From the NCBI RefSeq assembly GCF_001618175.1, contig NZ_LPXN01000108.1, forward strand, positions 1-37,796: a stretch of 37,796 nucleotides of DNA, read 5' to 3'. The translations under genes and the position numbers were made by a program. Of this stretch, positions 16,905-24,810 are shown one piece after another. Positions within the stretch are counted from its first letter, which is position 1; every line of letters starts with the position of its first letter. Below the pieces are notes generated by a model. The model was not told where the DNA came from and searched no databases. It saw only the letters and a program-made list of their open reading frames with translations. Source of the DNA: Oceanibaculum pacificum. Lineage in GTDB: Bacteria > Pseudomonadota > Alphaproteobacteria > Oceanibaculales > Oceanibaculaceae.

Positions 16905-18044
16905 ATGCCTCGACCGCTGACCCTTCTCATCCGCCGCGCCCTGTCGGCGCTTCTGATCGCCGGATTGGCGCTGTCTTCGCTGGCGCAGCCGGCCGAGGCC
17001 AATTCGCGCATCAAGGACATCGCCAATTTCGAGGGCGTGCGCGACAACATCCTGGTCGGCTACGGCCTGGTGGTCGGCCTGAACGGCACCGGCGACGATT
17101 TGCGGAAATCCGTCTTCACCCGCGAAAGCCTGGTCGGCATGCTGGAACGGCTGGGCGTGAACGCCCGCGACAACAGCCTGGAAGTCGACAATATCGCCGC
17201 CGTCATGGTGACCGCCGTGCTGCCGCCCTACTCCCGCCAGGGCACGCGCATCGACGTGAACATCTCCACCATTGGCGACGCCTCGAATTTGCAGGGCGGC
17301 ACGCTGCTGGTCACCCCGATGATCGCCGCCGATGGCGAGGTCTATGCCGTGGCCCAGGGCCCGGTCGCGGTTTCCGGCTTCAGCGCCCAGGGCGCCGCCG
17401 CCTCGGTGACCCGGGGCGTGCCGACCGCCGGCCGCATCGCCAACGGCGCCATTGTCGAGCGCGAGGTCGCGTTCCAGATGGCGCAGATGGAATCGGTCAA
17501 TATCTCGCTGCGCAACCCCGACTTCACCACCGCGCGGCGCATCGCCCAGGCGGTGAACGCCTTCATCGGCCAGCCCATCGCCCAGCCGGTCGATCCCGGC
17601 ACAGTGCGCATGGCGGTGCCGTCCAACTACACCAACAACGCGGTCGGGCTGATCACCGACATCGAGCAGTTGCGCGTCTCGCCGGACTCCATCGCCAAGG
17701 TGGTCATCGACGAGAAATCCGGCGTGATCGTGATGGGCGAGAATGTGCGCATCAACACCGTCGCCATCGCCCAGGGCAATCTGACGATCCGGGTGACGGA
17801 AACGCCGCAGGTCTCGCAGCCCAACCCGTTCAGCCAGGGCGGCCAGACCGCCGTGGTGCCGCGCACGCAGATCGAGATCGACGACAGCGCCGATCGCCGC
17901 CTCAGCGTCATGTCCTCCGGCGTCACGTTGCAGGACCTGGTCTCCGGCCTGAACGCGCTGGGGGTCGGTCCGCGCGACATGATCTCCATCCTGCAGGCGA
18001 TCAAGGCCGCCGGCGCGCTGCAAGCCGATATCGAGGTGATCTAA
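16905..18044 (+). CDS. flgI: Flagellar P-ring protein FlgI
   Basis: 379-aa periplasmic P-ring subunit, the usual length. A signal peptide (about 1-32, ending PAEA) leads into SRIKDIANFEGVRDNILVGYGLVVGLNGTGD, the hallmark FlgI start, and the protein ends DLVSGLNALGVGPRDMISILQAIKAAGALQA. The ATG at 16905 has AGAGGAA 8 bases upstream and begins the signal peptide; the frame is open upstream but would put the start before the promoter. The stop overlaps the flgJ start (TAATG). Confidence 0.96.
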   Translation: MPRPLTLLIRRALSALLIAGLALSSLAQPAEANSRIKDIANFEGVRDNILVGYGLVVGLNGTGDDLRKSVFTRESLVGMLERLGVNARDNSLEVDNIAAVMVTAVLPPYSRQGTRIDVNISTIGDASNLQGGTLLVTPMIAADGEVYAVAQGPVAVSGFSAQGAAASVTRGVPTAGRIANGAIVEREVAFQMAQMESVNISLRNPDFTTARRIAQAVNAFIGQPIAQPVDPGTVRMAVPSNYTNNAVGLITDIEQLRVSPDSIAKVVIDEKSGVIVMGENVRINTVAIAQGNLTIRVTETPQVSQPNPFSQGGQTAVVPRTQIEIDDSADRRLSVMSSGVTLQDLVSGLNALGVGPRDMISILQAIKAAGALQADIEVI

Positions 18045-18373
18045 TGAGCGCCGTCTCCTCCGCCGCCTTCGACAACGCCTTTGCCACGGTCGACCGGGCC
18101 GGCGCCCAGGCGCCGTCGCTGAACGGCAAGATGAGCCCGGAGAAAGCCCGCAAGGCGGCCGAGGATTTCGAGGCGGTGTTCATCTCCGAAATGCTGAAGC
18201 CGATGTTCGAGGGGCTGTCGACCGACGGCATGTTCGGCGGCGGCCCGGCGGAAGGCATCTGGCGCTCGATGATGATCCAGGAAGTGGGCAAGTCGATCGC
18301 GCAGAAGGGCGGGCTGGGACTCGCCAACCATATCCAAGCTGAAATGTTGAGGATGCAGGAGGCCAAATCATGA
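18044..18373 (+). CDS. flgJ: Rod-binding protein FlgJ (short form)
   Basis: 109-aa protein equal to the N-terminal rod-capping domain of FlgJ (KARKAAEDFEAVFISEMLKPMFEGL, WRSMMIQEVGKSIAQKGGLGLA). It has no C-terminal muramidase domain, as is common in alphaproteobacteria, so a separate lytic enzyme must open the peptidoglycan. The ATG overlaps the flgI stop by one base and the stop overlaps the flgN start (ATGA), so the three genes are translationally coupled. The true start is inside a longer open frame that overlaps flgI and has no family meaning upstream. Confidence 0.92.
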   Translation: MSAVSSAAFDNAFATVDRAGAQAPSLNGKMSPEKARKAAEDFEAVFISEMLKPMFEGLSTDGMFGGGPAEGIWRSMMIQEVGKSIAQKGGLGLANHIQAEMLRMQEAKS

Positions 18374-18855
18374 ATGCCGCATTCGCCGCCATGACGCTGG
18401 CGCAGGAAGCCCCGGCGCTGCCGGTTTCGCTGGCCAGCTTCAACAACGCCATCGACCGGCTGTTCGACGTGCTGACGCGCGAGACGCAATGCATCGAACA
18501 ACGCCGGATCAAGGAGATCGGGGTGCTCCAGGACGAAAAGAACCTGGTTTCCAACGATTATGTGAAGCTGCATCGCGCGCTGCACGAGAATCCGGCGCCG
18601 ATCCGCGCGCTGCCGGAGGAAGAGCGCCGGCAGCTCGGCCAGCGCATGGTCGCCCTACAGGACATGCTGGGCCGCAACATGATCGCCCTGGCCAGCGCCG
18701 TCGAAGCCGGCGAGCGCGTGTTCCAGGTAATCAAAAACGCCGTCCAGAGCAAGCGGGCCGAAACCGGCGGCTACACCGCCAGCGGCCAGTTCAGCTATGG
18801 CGTCAGCACCCCGAAGCACGAGACCGTGTCGGTCGCCATCGACAAGCAGATCTGA
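18370..18855 (+). CDS. flgN: FlgN-like flagellar export chaperone
   Basis: 161-aa, mostly helical acidic/basic protein of the FlgN type, the cytoplasmic chaperone that keeps hook-associated proteins FlgK and FlgL export-competent. Family-like features are the long N-terminal helix (FNNAIDRLFDVLTRETQCIEQRRIKEIGVLQDEKN) and a second helix (QDMLGRNMIALASAVEAGERVFQVIKNAVQ). FlgN proteins are weakly conserved, so the assignment depends partly on position after flgI-flgJ and beside the flgK-flgL unit. It overlaps flgJ by 4 bp. Confidence 0.75.
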   Translation: MNAAFAAMTLAQEAPALPVSLASFNNAIDRLFDVLTRETQCIEQRRIKEIGVLQDEKNLVSNDYVKLHRALHENPAPIRALPEEERRQLGQRMVALQDMLGRNMIALASAVEAGERVFQVIKNAVQSKRAETGGYTASGQFSYGVSTPKHETVSVAIDKQI

Positions 18856-18875
18856 CCGCCCGCCCTCGCACAGAC

Positions 18876-18908
18876 AAAAGCCTGGAAGCACGATGCTTCC
18901 AGGCTTTT
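18876..18908. terminator. Bidirectional terminator between flgN and the flaG-like gene
   Basis: A perfect 14-bp stem AAAAGCCTGGAAGC (18876-18889) pairs with 18895-18908 across a 5-base loop, with T-runs on both strands. It serves the convergent flgIJN and flaG-like transcripts. Confidence 0.85.
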
Positions 18909-18937
18909 TCCATTATAGCGCCAGGCTTGGCGGAGAA

Positions 18938-19447
18938 TCAGGTTTCCAGGCTGAGCAATCGGCCCGGCGTCCTGGCGTCCCCAAGGGAGGGCGGTGTCGT
19001 GACCGACGGGGCGCCAGACCCGGCCGGCCCGGCCGACCGGCTCGCCGCCTCCTCGCCATCGCGCGACAAGGCCCGGGGGGCCGTCGGCGTGGGCGGCGCG
19101 TCATCGGCCTGCGGCGGCGCGCTGCCGCTCGGACCGTTATCCCGCACATCCTGGAATAGCTGATAAAGCTCCACCGCTCTCTCGCGCGGGAACTGGCGTT
19201 CGGTATCGCCCGTCTCGAATGCGCGGATCTCGAAAAACAGCGTGCTGGTGTTGCTGTCGAACCGGATGACCGGGCTGAGATAGCCATTGCCCCAGACCCG
19301 CGGCCCCGCTGCCTCGGTCGGCCGGGGGGTCAGGTCGCGGTCCGGCAGCGGTGCGCGCGAGACAGCGGAAAGGTCAGCCTTTTCCGAAGCGACCGGCGAT
19401 ACGCCAGCGGTTCGATCAAAGGCCAAACGAATGCTGTCCACGATCAT
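18938..19447 (-). CDS. FlaG-like flagellar protein
   Basis: 169-aa protein. Residues about 58-92 (SPVIRFDSNTSTLFFEIRAFETGDTERQFPRERAVELY) follow the FlaG pattern of a short beta region with 'ETGEVIRQIPxE', here as ETGDTERQFPRE. FlaG proteins affect filament length or adhesion. The flanks differ: an N-terminal linker rich in Pro/Arg and an 80-residue low-complexity Ala/Pro/Ser/Gly tail. The gene lies after flgL but behind a terminator, so it is probably its own unit. It is not a full-length match to FlaG; confidence is for the motif and the flagellar context. Confidence 0.55.
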   Translation of the reverse strand: MIVDSIRLAFDRTAGVSPVASEKADLSAVSRAPLPDRDLTPRPTEAAGPRVWGNGYLSPVIRFDSNTSTLFFEIRAFETGDTERQFPRERAVELYQLFQDVRDNGPSGSAPPQADDAPPTPTAPRALSRDGEEAASRSAGPAGSGAPSVTTPPSLGDARTPGRLLSLET

Positions 19448-19468
19448 CGGCTCGCCTTTCCGCGTCTC

Positions 19469-19488
19469 ATGGTTAAAATTCTATTTAA
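19469..19488 (-). promoter_or_regulatory. CtrA-like half-site before the flaG-like gene
   Basis: The minus strand has TTAA (19488-19485), 8 bases, then TTAACCAT (19476-19469), one base off TTAA-N7-TTAA spacing. It is only 21 bases from the ATG, so if real it may act as a repressor site. Weak. Confidence 0.3.
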
Positions 19489-19514
19489 TTATGCAGCAAA
19501 TCAGAAAAAATAAA

Positions 19515-19535
19515 AGAGGGCGACGAGCGCCCTCT
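19515..19535 (-). terminator. Terminator of flgK-flgL
   Basis: AGAGGGCG (19515-19522) pairs with CGCCCTCT (19528-19535) around a 5-base loop. On the minus strand it is followed by TTTATTTTTTCTG. It lies 72 bases after the flgL stop. Confidence 0.75.
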
Positions 19536-19606
19536 CTTTGCTGCCATCGTCCGGCCTGCCCCCAAGAGCGGCCCCAGGGCTGCCCTTGGGGGGCAGGCGC
19601 ACGCGG

Positions 19607-20638
19607 TTAGATGAAGTTCACCAGCGACAGGTTGGAGAGCTGCGCCGTGACCTGATAGGAGGCTTGCAGCTGAACCTGGAGCCGCTGGAATTCCGTGATC
19701 GCCTCGTATACGTCGGCATCCTGAATGTCCGACATGCCCTGGACCAGGATGTCGATGGTCTTCTCATGGCCGATCCGTGTGTCCTCCAGCTTCTGCCGGC
19801 GGATGCCGAGCTGGCCGACGAGCTGGTTGGTCTGATCGAACCCCTGCTCGACGAAAACGCGGGCGTCGGTGAAGGAATCGTCGAATTCGGTGGCCGAGGT
19901 CTGGTTCAGCTCGTCATAGCGATCCACCGACATTGAGGTCATCAGGAACCCCTTGAAGGTTTCCCGGAAGGCCGCATTGTCAGCGGTCAGCCCGTAATCC
20001 ATCTCCTGGTTTTCGTCGATCCGGGCAGTGACCGTGTCGCTGGAGCCGGAAGCGTAATAGCCCGCAGCACCGGCCGGATTGATGCCGAGATAGGTGTCGA
20101 TCGCCGCCTCGATATCGGCCGCGGTCACCGGCGTGCCCGGCGGGAAGCCGTCGGCGGTCAACTGCGCCTCGACCGCCGCGATCATGTCGTCGGCGGTCAT
20201 GTCGATGGGCTTGGTGTCGAATTCATAGCCGGAGAACAGGTAGCGTCCCTCGAACTGCGCGTTCAGCGCGCTGATCGTGGTGTTGATCGCCTCCTCCGCG
20301 CCGGTCATGACGTTCTGGCGCACCGAGGCATCGCCCATGAAGGCGCGGGTGGAGAAATTGTCGGCCCGGACCTGCTGGGCGATATCGGTCACCGAGGTCA
20401 TGGAGGCGTCCATTATGGTGGCCCGCCGCTCGGCCGCCTGGATGGTGGCCATGAAGGTTTCCAACCCGCTCCTGGCCCGGTCGAAATCCAGCAGCTTCTT
20501 CGAATCGCCGCCGAGACCGCTGAAGACGTTGGATTTGTAGCCGGTGCTGATCTGCTGTTCAGCAATCTGCAGCCGCGCCTGCGTCTGCAGCGTCTGGGTG
20601 CGGGTCAGAAGGCTCTGCGCGAGATTTGCAACCCTCAT
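19607..20638 (-). CDS. flgL: Flagellar hook-associated protein FlgL
   Basis: 343-aa hook-filament junction protein with flagellin-like ends. N-terminus: MRVANLAQSLLTRTQTLQTQARLQIAEQQISTGYKSNVFSGLG. C-terminus: VYEAITEFQRLQVQLQASYQVTAQLSNLSLVNFI. The segment LNAQFEGRYLFSGYEFDTKPI is typical of FlgL rather than flagellin. GGGAG lies 7-8 bases before the ATG. It follows flgK by 28 bases and shares its promoter. Confidence 0.92.
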   Translation of the reverse strand: MRVANLAQSLLTRTQTLQTQARLQIAEQQISTGYKSNVFSGLGGDSKKLLDFDRARSGLETFMATIQAAERRATIMDASMTSVTDIAQQVRADNFSTRAFMGDASVRQNVMTGAEEAINTTISALNAQFEGRYLFSGYEFDTKPIDMTADDMIAAVEAQLTADGFPPGTPVTAADIEAAIDTYLGINPAGAAGYYASGSSDTVTARIDENQEMDYGLTADNAAFRETFKGFLMTSMSVDRYDELNQTSATEFDDSFTDARVFVEQGFDQTNQLVGQLGIRRQKLEDTRIGHEKTIDILVQGMSDIQDADVYEAITEFQRLQVQLQASYQVTAQLSNLSLVNFI

Positions 20639-20666
20639 GGTTCGTCTCCCCGGTCTATCCGGCTAA

Positions 20667-22118
20667 TTAACGGTTGATCGACAGCAGCTCGTCGAAGGCC
20701 TGGGTGATGGTGGACACCACCCGGGCCGAAGCGGCATAGGCCGTCTGGAGCTGGATCAAGGTCGAGATTTCCTCGTCGATATTCACGCCGCTCTCGTTCT
20801 TCAGGCGCTGGTCGAGCGACAGGTTCAGCCCCTGCTCGAAACTGAGCTGCGCCTGGGTATTGGCGCGCTGCACGCCCTGGAAGGAGACAATGCCGGCGGC
20901 GTAGCTTTGCAGCGTCACCCCGGTGCCGGTGCCCAGCGTCAGGCCGCCCGGCTCGGTCGTGGTGAAGGCCCGCGTCGCGTTGAACGCGTCGATGATGCCT
21001 TCGATGATCGTGGTGTCGCCGATATTGGCGCTCTCTGTCGGCACGGCGACCACGTCTGACCCTTCGCGCAGGCGCCAGGGCTCGTCGATAATGTCCTGGT
21101 TCAGCGTCAGGCGCTGCGACAGGCCGACCACGTTTACATCGCCGGCGCCGCGCGCGAAGGTGGCGCCGTTATCCTGGAACAGCTCCACGCCGGTGGCCTG
21201 GAACATCTCGGTCATGGTGGCGGCCATTTCGTCGAGCTGGCCCTGCGCCTGCACCAGGCGCTGGTCGCGAAGCTCCAGCAAGCCGCCGATCTTGCCCGAG
21301 CTGATCTCGCCGGTAATGTCCACGCCGTTCAGCGTGACGCCGCCCAGAACGCCAGGATAGCGGGCGTTGGGGTCCATGCCGCCGGTGGTGTCGAAGCTAA
21401 GCTGGAAATCCTCGTACTCGACCAGATAGCGGCTGCTCTCGGTCATCAGCACCAGCTTGCCGTCGCTGCGCTCGAAATATTTGATGCCGATATTCTCGGC
21501 CACCTTCCGCACTTCGATGTCGCGCAGATCCTCCACGTCGGCCGTGCTCCTGCCCTGAGCTTTGAGGCGGGCGATATCGTCGTTCAGCTCGGCAATCTTC
21601 GCCAGCGCCGCATTGGTCTCCTCGACCGCCGTGGCGATGTCGGCATCGGTGCGTTCCCGCAACTCCTGAACCTGGTCCGACATCGCGCCCAGCCCGTCGA
21701 TCAGCGACTGCGCCTTATCCAGCACGGCCTGCTGGGCGGTCAGATTCTCCGGGTTCGCGTAGAGCTGCTCGAAAGAATTGCGCAGCGTGTTCAACTGACC
21801 GGCGATGGAGGTGTTCTCGTTCGGCTTGCCGAAGCCCAACTCCAGTTCGGACAGCACGGTGTCGACAACCTGCAGCTTGGATTGCAGCGAGGTGGAATTC
21901 TCCAGCTCGCGGCGCAGCCCCTCATCCACCTGGCGGCGCACCTCGGCAAGCGCCGCGCCGGCGCCCTGGCCGCGATAGACGACGTTCAGCTGCTCCGCGA
22001 CCTTGCGCGTATAGCCTTCGGTGTTCGCGTTGGAGATGTTGCGGGAGACGATGTCCATCCCGCCCTGCGAGACGCGCAGGCCGCTTAATGCGTTTTGAAG
22101 GGCAATATTCAAACTCAT
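20667..22118 (-). CDS. flgK: Flagellar hook-associated protein FlgK
   Basis: 483-aa first hook-filament junction protein. The N-terminus (MSLNIALQNALSGLRVSQGG and SRNISNANTEGYTRK) and C-terminus (VNIDEEISTLIQLQTAYAASARVVSTITQAFDELLSI) are the diagnostic coiled ends of FlgK. The middle has SLIDGLGAMSDQVQELRERTDADIA. GGGGAG lies just before the ATG. It is preceded by a sigma-54-type promoter and followed by flgL. Confidence 0.94.
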   Translation of the reverse strand: MSLNIALQNALSGLRVSQGGMDIVSRNISNANTEGYTRKVAEQLNVVYRGQGAGAALAEVRRQVDEGLRRELENSTSLQSKLQVVDTVLSELELGFGKPNENTSIAGQLNTLRNSFEQLYANPENLTAQQAVLDKAQSLIDGLGAMSDQVQELRERTDADIATAVEETNAALAKIAELNDDIARLKAQGRSTADVEDLRDIEVRKVAENIGIKYFERSDGKLVLMTESSRYLVEYEDFQLSFDTTGGMDPNARYPGVLGGVTLNGVDITGEISSGKIGGLLELRDQRLVQAQGQLDEMAATMTEMFQATGVELFQDNGATFARGAGDVNVVGLSQRLTLNQDIIDEPWRLREGSDVVAVPTESANIGDTTIIEGIIDAFNATRAFTTTEPGGLTLGTGTGVTLQSYAAGIVSFQGVQRANTQAQLSFEQGLNLSLDQRLKNESGVNIDEEISTLIQLQTAYAASARVVSTITQAFDELLSINR

Positions 22119-22154
22119 CGCTCGGCACTCCCCAATCGGGTCTTATCGATACCA

Positions 22155-22170
22155 AGCAAAAGCCGGGCCA
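22155..22170 (-). promoter_or_regulatory. Sigma-54-type promoter for flgK
   Basis: The minus strand reads TGGCCCGGCTTTTGCT: one mismatch (C for A) in the TGGCAC box, with a perfect TTGCT -12. Transcription would start near 22143, 25 bases before the flgK ATG. A small IR GGTAT-AA-ATACC lies upstream at 22203-22214. Confidence 0.65.
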
Positions 22171-22273
22171 TGTCCGCGTTTCCGCCAGCGCCGGGGATCG
22201 CAGGTATAAATACCGACGACCCGGCGTCAGACGTGACTTGGGAGGAAATCGACATGGCCGGTGCCTAGGGGTC

Positions 22274-23095
22274 TTAGCCCTGGAACAGCTGCAGGATGAC
22301 CTGCGGCCGCTGGTTGGCGATGCTCAGCGTCTGCGTGCCGAGCTGCTGCTTCACCTGGATGGCCTGAAGCCTGGCCGATTCCTTGGCCAGGTCGGCATCG
22401 ACGATGTCGCCCAGGCCGGTGGTGGTGGCGTCGTTCAACACGCCGATGAACTCGTCCTGGAAATTCACCGTGCGGGTATCCGCGCCGAGATTGCCGAGCG
22501 CCGTGTTCACGATGGAGATGTAGGCGTTGATCTCGACCAGCGCCAAAGCGGCGTTGGACGGGGTGTCGAGATCGGTATTCGCCGCCAGATCGGCCTGGCC
22601 GGTGGCGAGGTCATTGCCGCGCACCCGCAAGGTGGAGCCGTCGATGTTGCTGATGACGTTGATGTCGACGCCGCCGCTGAGCAGGTTACGGTCGTTGTAG
22701 CTGGAATTCTCGATCTGGCGCGAGATCGTATTGATGAGCTGGACATAGTCGGCCGCCAGGATCTGCTGCTGGGCAGAGGTGTTCGCGGGGTTCATGCCCT
22801 CGATCACCTTCTTCTTGATGTCGGCCATCAGGTCGGAAATCTTCGTGGCGCCGGCGACCGCGACGGTCAGCACGCCCTTCGCGTTGGCGATGCCCTGCGA
22901 CACCGCCTCGTAGGATTTCAGATCGCCGCGGATGCCCTGGGCGATCGAGAAGCTGGAGGCGTCGTCGACCGCGCCCGTAACCTTCAAGCCGGTCGAAATC
23001 CGGTCCTGAACCTTGTCCAGCTCGCGGTTCGTCGTATTCAGCGACTGCAGCGCAACGAGCGCCGAGGTGTTCGTGTTAATCGAATTCACTGGCAT
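22274..23095 (-). CDS. Flagellin (first copy)
   Basis: 273-aa filament protein. The conserved N-terminal D0/D1 region (VNSINTNTSALVALQSLNTT, RISTGLKVTGAVDDASSFSIAQ) and C-terminal region (IVDADLAKESARLQAIQVKQQLGTQTLSIANQ) flank a short central domain. It is a paralogue of the flagellin at 25332-26159, nearly identical in the ends and different in the centre. The ATG at 23095 starts the family sequence and has GGGAG upstream. Unlike the second copy it has a sigma-54-type promoter. It lies behind flbT1-flaF1, separated by tandem terminators, and upstream of flgK. Confidence 0.95.
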   Translation of the reverse strand: MPVNSINTNTSALVALQSLNTTNRELDKVQDRISTGLKVTGAVDDASSFSIAQGIRGDLKSYEAVSQGIANAKGVLTVAVAGATKISDLMADIKKKVIEGMNPANTSAQQQILAADYVQLINTISRQIENSSYNDRNLLSGGVDINVISNIDGSTLRVRGNDLATGQADLAANTDLDTPSNAALALVEINAYISIVNTALGNLGADTRTVNFQDEFIGVLNDATTTGLGDIVDADLAKESARLQAIQVKQQLGTQTLSIANQRPQVILQLFQG

Positions 23096-23140
23096 ATCAC
23101 AAACTCCCAAGTCGAATGCCAAAACCCATGGCCGCTAAGG

Positions 23141-23156
23141 AGCAAGCACGATGCCA
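23141..23156 (-). promoter_or_regulatory. Sigma-54-type promoter for the first flagellin
   Basis: The minus strand reads TGGCATCGTGCTTGCT: one mismatch in the -24 box (T for C) and a perfect TTGCT -12. The predicted start is near 23130, about 35 bases before the ATG. A palindrome at 23254-23266 is a candidate activator site. Confidence 0.65.
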
Positions 23157-23253
23157 GTTCGCAAAGAATCATCTATCCATATGATTTAATTGACTTTATT
23201 TCGCCAATTCCTGGCTGAGGTCAGCAATTCGGCATGTTCAACCCATTCCCTGG

Positions 23254-23266
23254 GGCAATAATTGCC
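23254..23266. promoter_or_regulatory. Candidate enhancer palindrome upstream of the first flagellin
   Basis: GGCAATAATTGCC is a perfect 13-base inverted repeat (6-bp arms), about 100 bases upstream of the sigma-54-type element. It shares the GGCA-N5-TGCC core with the site upstream of flgI. Confidence 0.4.
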
Positions 23267-23330
23267 GGGCCCTTTCGGCAAATGTGCCTAGCGCGCCCTG
23301 TAAGCGCCTAAAGGCCTGAAACGACGAAAA

Positions 23331-23395
23331 GCCCGACCTATGATGCGGTCGGGCCCGTGGGCAAAGAAAAAGCCCGGCCTGCGAGGGCCGGGCTT
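23331..23395 (-). terminator. Tandem terminators after flaF1
   Basis: Read on the minus strand, a 10-bp stem (AAGCCCGGCC, 23370-23379 / 23386-23395) is followed by TTTTTCTTT. A second 8-bp stem (GCCCGACC, 23331-23338 / 23347-23354) is followed by TTTTCGTCG. Together they isolate the flbT1-flaF1 transcript from the first flagellin gene. Confidence 0.8.
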
Positions 23396-23425
23396 GGGAA
23401 GAATGAGCATTCGGATGGCGGGAAC

Positions 23426-23770
23426 TCAGCGAAGCCCTTCCATGATGATGGTGTTGACCTCGATCAGCGACTTCACGTCGCTGACGCTATCCATCACCCG
23501 GTAAGTCTCCTGCGTTACCCAGATGCCGATGCCGATCAGGGAATCGCGCAGCTGGTCGGGCAGTTGATTGTCATTGTCCCGAACTTCGATGACGAAATTA
23601 TCCCAGACCTTCTTGTTCCACAGCAACGCATCTATCAGCTTCTTCTTGTCGTCCGGGGTGCGGTCGGCCGCCATCAGCGCCGCGGTGACATTGCCCAGCA
23701 ACCGATGCTCGGCCGTGCGCGGCGTCTGCGTGACGTGCGTTACCTTTTGATAGGCATTATAGCCGTACAT
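23426..23770 (-). CDS. flaF: Flagellar biosynthesis regulator FlaF (copy 1)
   Basis: 114-aa FlaF. In Caulobacter FlaF is needed for flagellin synthesis or secretion and works opposite FlbT. Family sequence runs throughout: YNAYQKV, then EHRLLGNVTAALM, LLWNKKVWDNFV, LPDQLRDSLIGIGIWV and the terminal SLIEVNTIIMEGL. It lies 21 bases after flbT1 and is the last gene before tandem terminators. The second copy at 24365-24799 is clearly related but longer at its C-terminus. Confidence 0.92.
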   Translation of the reverse strand: MYGYNAYQKVTHVTQTPRTAEHRLLGNVTAALMAADRTPDDKKKLIDALLWNKKVWDNFVIEVRDNDNQLPDQLRDSLIGIGIWVTQETYRVMDSVSDVKSLIEVNTIIMEGLR

Positions 23771-23791
23771 ATATCCCCCGCTCCCGCGCCG

Positions 23792-24205
23792 TTACTGAGC
23801 GACGGCGCCGTCCTGCAGAATGTTCGATTCGAACAACATCAGCGCCCGACAAGCCTCCAGCGCCTCGCTGTAACGGCCGCTTTCGACGCATTTCAGGATC
23901 GTCATCAGGCCCTGGCGCACTTCGCGAATTTCGCAGCCGCGCAGAAATTCGATCATGCGGTCCATGAAGGGAATGTAATAGGTGCGATAGGCGCCCGGAT
24001 TGATGTGCATCGACAGCAGCATCAGATAAATGCGCTTGGCCGGCGTGGTGGCCTGCTCCTCGGTGAGGATATGATCCTCGGTCAGCAGCGAAGCGGTGGA
24101 GTCCAGTTTCAGGCTGCTGCCGTTATCGTCGATTTTCACGACCGCGCCGTTGATGATGAAAGTGCGACCCGGCTCAATGGCGACGCTTTGGGTTTCGCTA
24201 TGCAT
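23792..24205 (-). CDS. flbT: Flagellin mRNA regulator FlbT (copy 1)
   Basis: 137-aa FlbT, a post-transcriptional regulator that in Caulobacter binds the flagellin mRNA leader and promotes its decay. Recognised by the small beta N-terminus (IEPGRTFIINGAVVKIDD), TTPAKRIYLMLLSMHINPG, and the helical C-terminal part (YYIPFMDRMIEFLRG...ILKCVESGRYSEALEACRALMLFE). The ATG at 24205 has GAGGGA upstream; the frame is open to 24235 without support. It is transcribed with flaF1, probably from the weak sigma-54-type element at 24329-24344. Confidence 0.92.
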   Translation of the reverse strand: MHSETQSVAIEPGRTFIINGAVVKIDDNGSSLKLDSTASLLTEDHILTEEQATTPAKRIYLMLLSMHINPGAYRTYYIPFMDRMIEFLRGCEIREVRQGLMTILKCVESGRYSEALEACRALMLFESNILQDGAVAQ

Positions 24206-24328
24206 GACAAAGTCCCTCTCTGGGATCGCCGCCATCCCTGGCGGGCGATCTGTTTTACATCATACTCCCACCGGGTTTTCCCCACCAGCCGCATAGGCTA
24301 GGGGGATAGGCCGGTTAGGTCGAGAGAA

Positions 24329-24344
24329 TGCAATAACGAGGCCA
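24329..24344 (-). promoter_or_regulatory. Possible sigma-54-type promoter for flbT1-flaF1
   Basis: The minus strand reads TGGCCTCGTTATTGCA: correct GG/GC spacing and a perfect TTGCA -12, but two mismatches in the TGGCAC box. The leader to the flbT1 ATG would be about 112 bases. It sits just after the flaF2 stop. Confidence 0.45.
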
Positions 24345-24364
24345 GATTGGTTTTTTGTTTTAGA

Positions 24365-24799
24365 TCAGGAGCTTATTGACGTTTTGCCGATAGAGGTCGG
24401 GTCGACTGGCGCTGCAGAAACTGCCGGGGCAGGTTCCGTCGTTGCCGTCTTCAGGCCCTGCATGATGATCTGGTTGATCTCGATAAGCGCCTGGCAATCG
24501 GTCGTCTTGTCGAGCACCGAGCGCACTTCCCGGGAGACCCAGACGCCGACATTCACCAGCGCGGTGCGGGTTTCCTTCGGCAAGCGGTTTTCCTCATGCA
24601 CCAGGTCGAGCAGCAGATGATCCCATATCTGCTTGTTCCACAGCACCGCCTCGATGCGCGCCTTCTGACCCTCCATGGAGTCCTTCTTTTCCGCATCGAT
24701 CATGGCAGCGGTCACCATGCCGAGCAGCCGGTATTCGAGCGCGCGGGGGTTTTCAATCGCCGCGTTGGCGCGCTGATAGGCCGCGTAGCTGTTCACCAT
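24365..24799 (-). CDS. flaF: Flagellar biosynthesis regulator FlaF (copy 2)
   Basis: 144-aa FlaF paralogue: NSYAAYQRANAAIENPRALEYRLLGMVTAAM, LWNKQIWDHLLLDL, LPKETRTALVNVGVWVSREV and ALIEINQIIMQGL. After the family domain it carries a 30-residue Thr/Ala/Pro-rich tail not found in copy 1. The ATG at 24799 has GAGGAT 8 bases upstream. It follows flbT2 by 11 bases and is downstream of the second flagellin, so this trio is a separate module. Confidence 0.92.
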   Translation of the reverse strand: MVNSYAAYQRANAAIENPRALEYRLLGMVTAAMIDAEKKDSMEGQKARIEAVLWNKQIWDHLLLDLVHEENRLPKETRTALVNVGVWVSREVRSVLDKTTDCQALIEINQIIMQGLKTATTEPAPAVSAAPVDPTSIGKTSISS

Positions 24800-24810
24800 G
24801 ACACCGATCC

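Noticed and set aside
22241..22268. Perfect GGAGG followed by a four-codon plus-strand ORF (ATG GCC GGT GCC TAG) between fliC1 and flgK
   Set aside because: Too short to call. It may be a relic or chance; no downstream gene on this strand.
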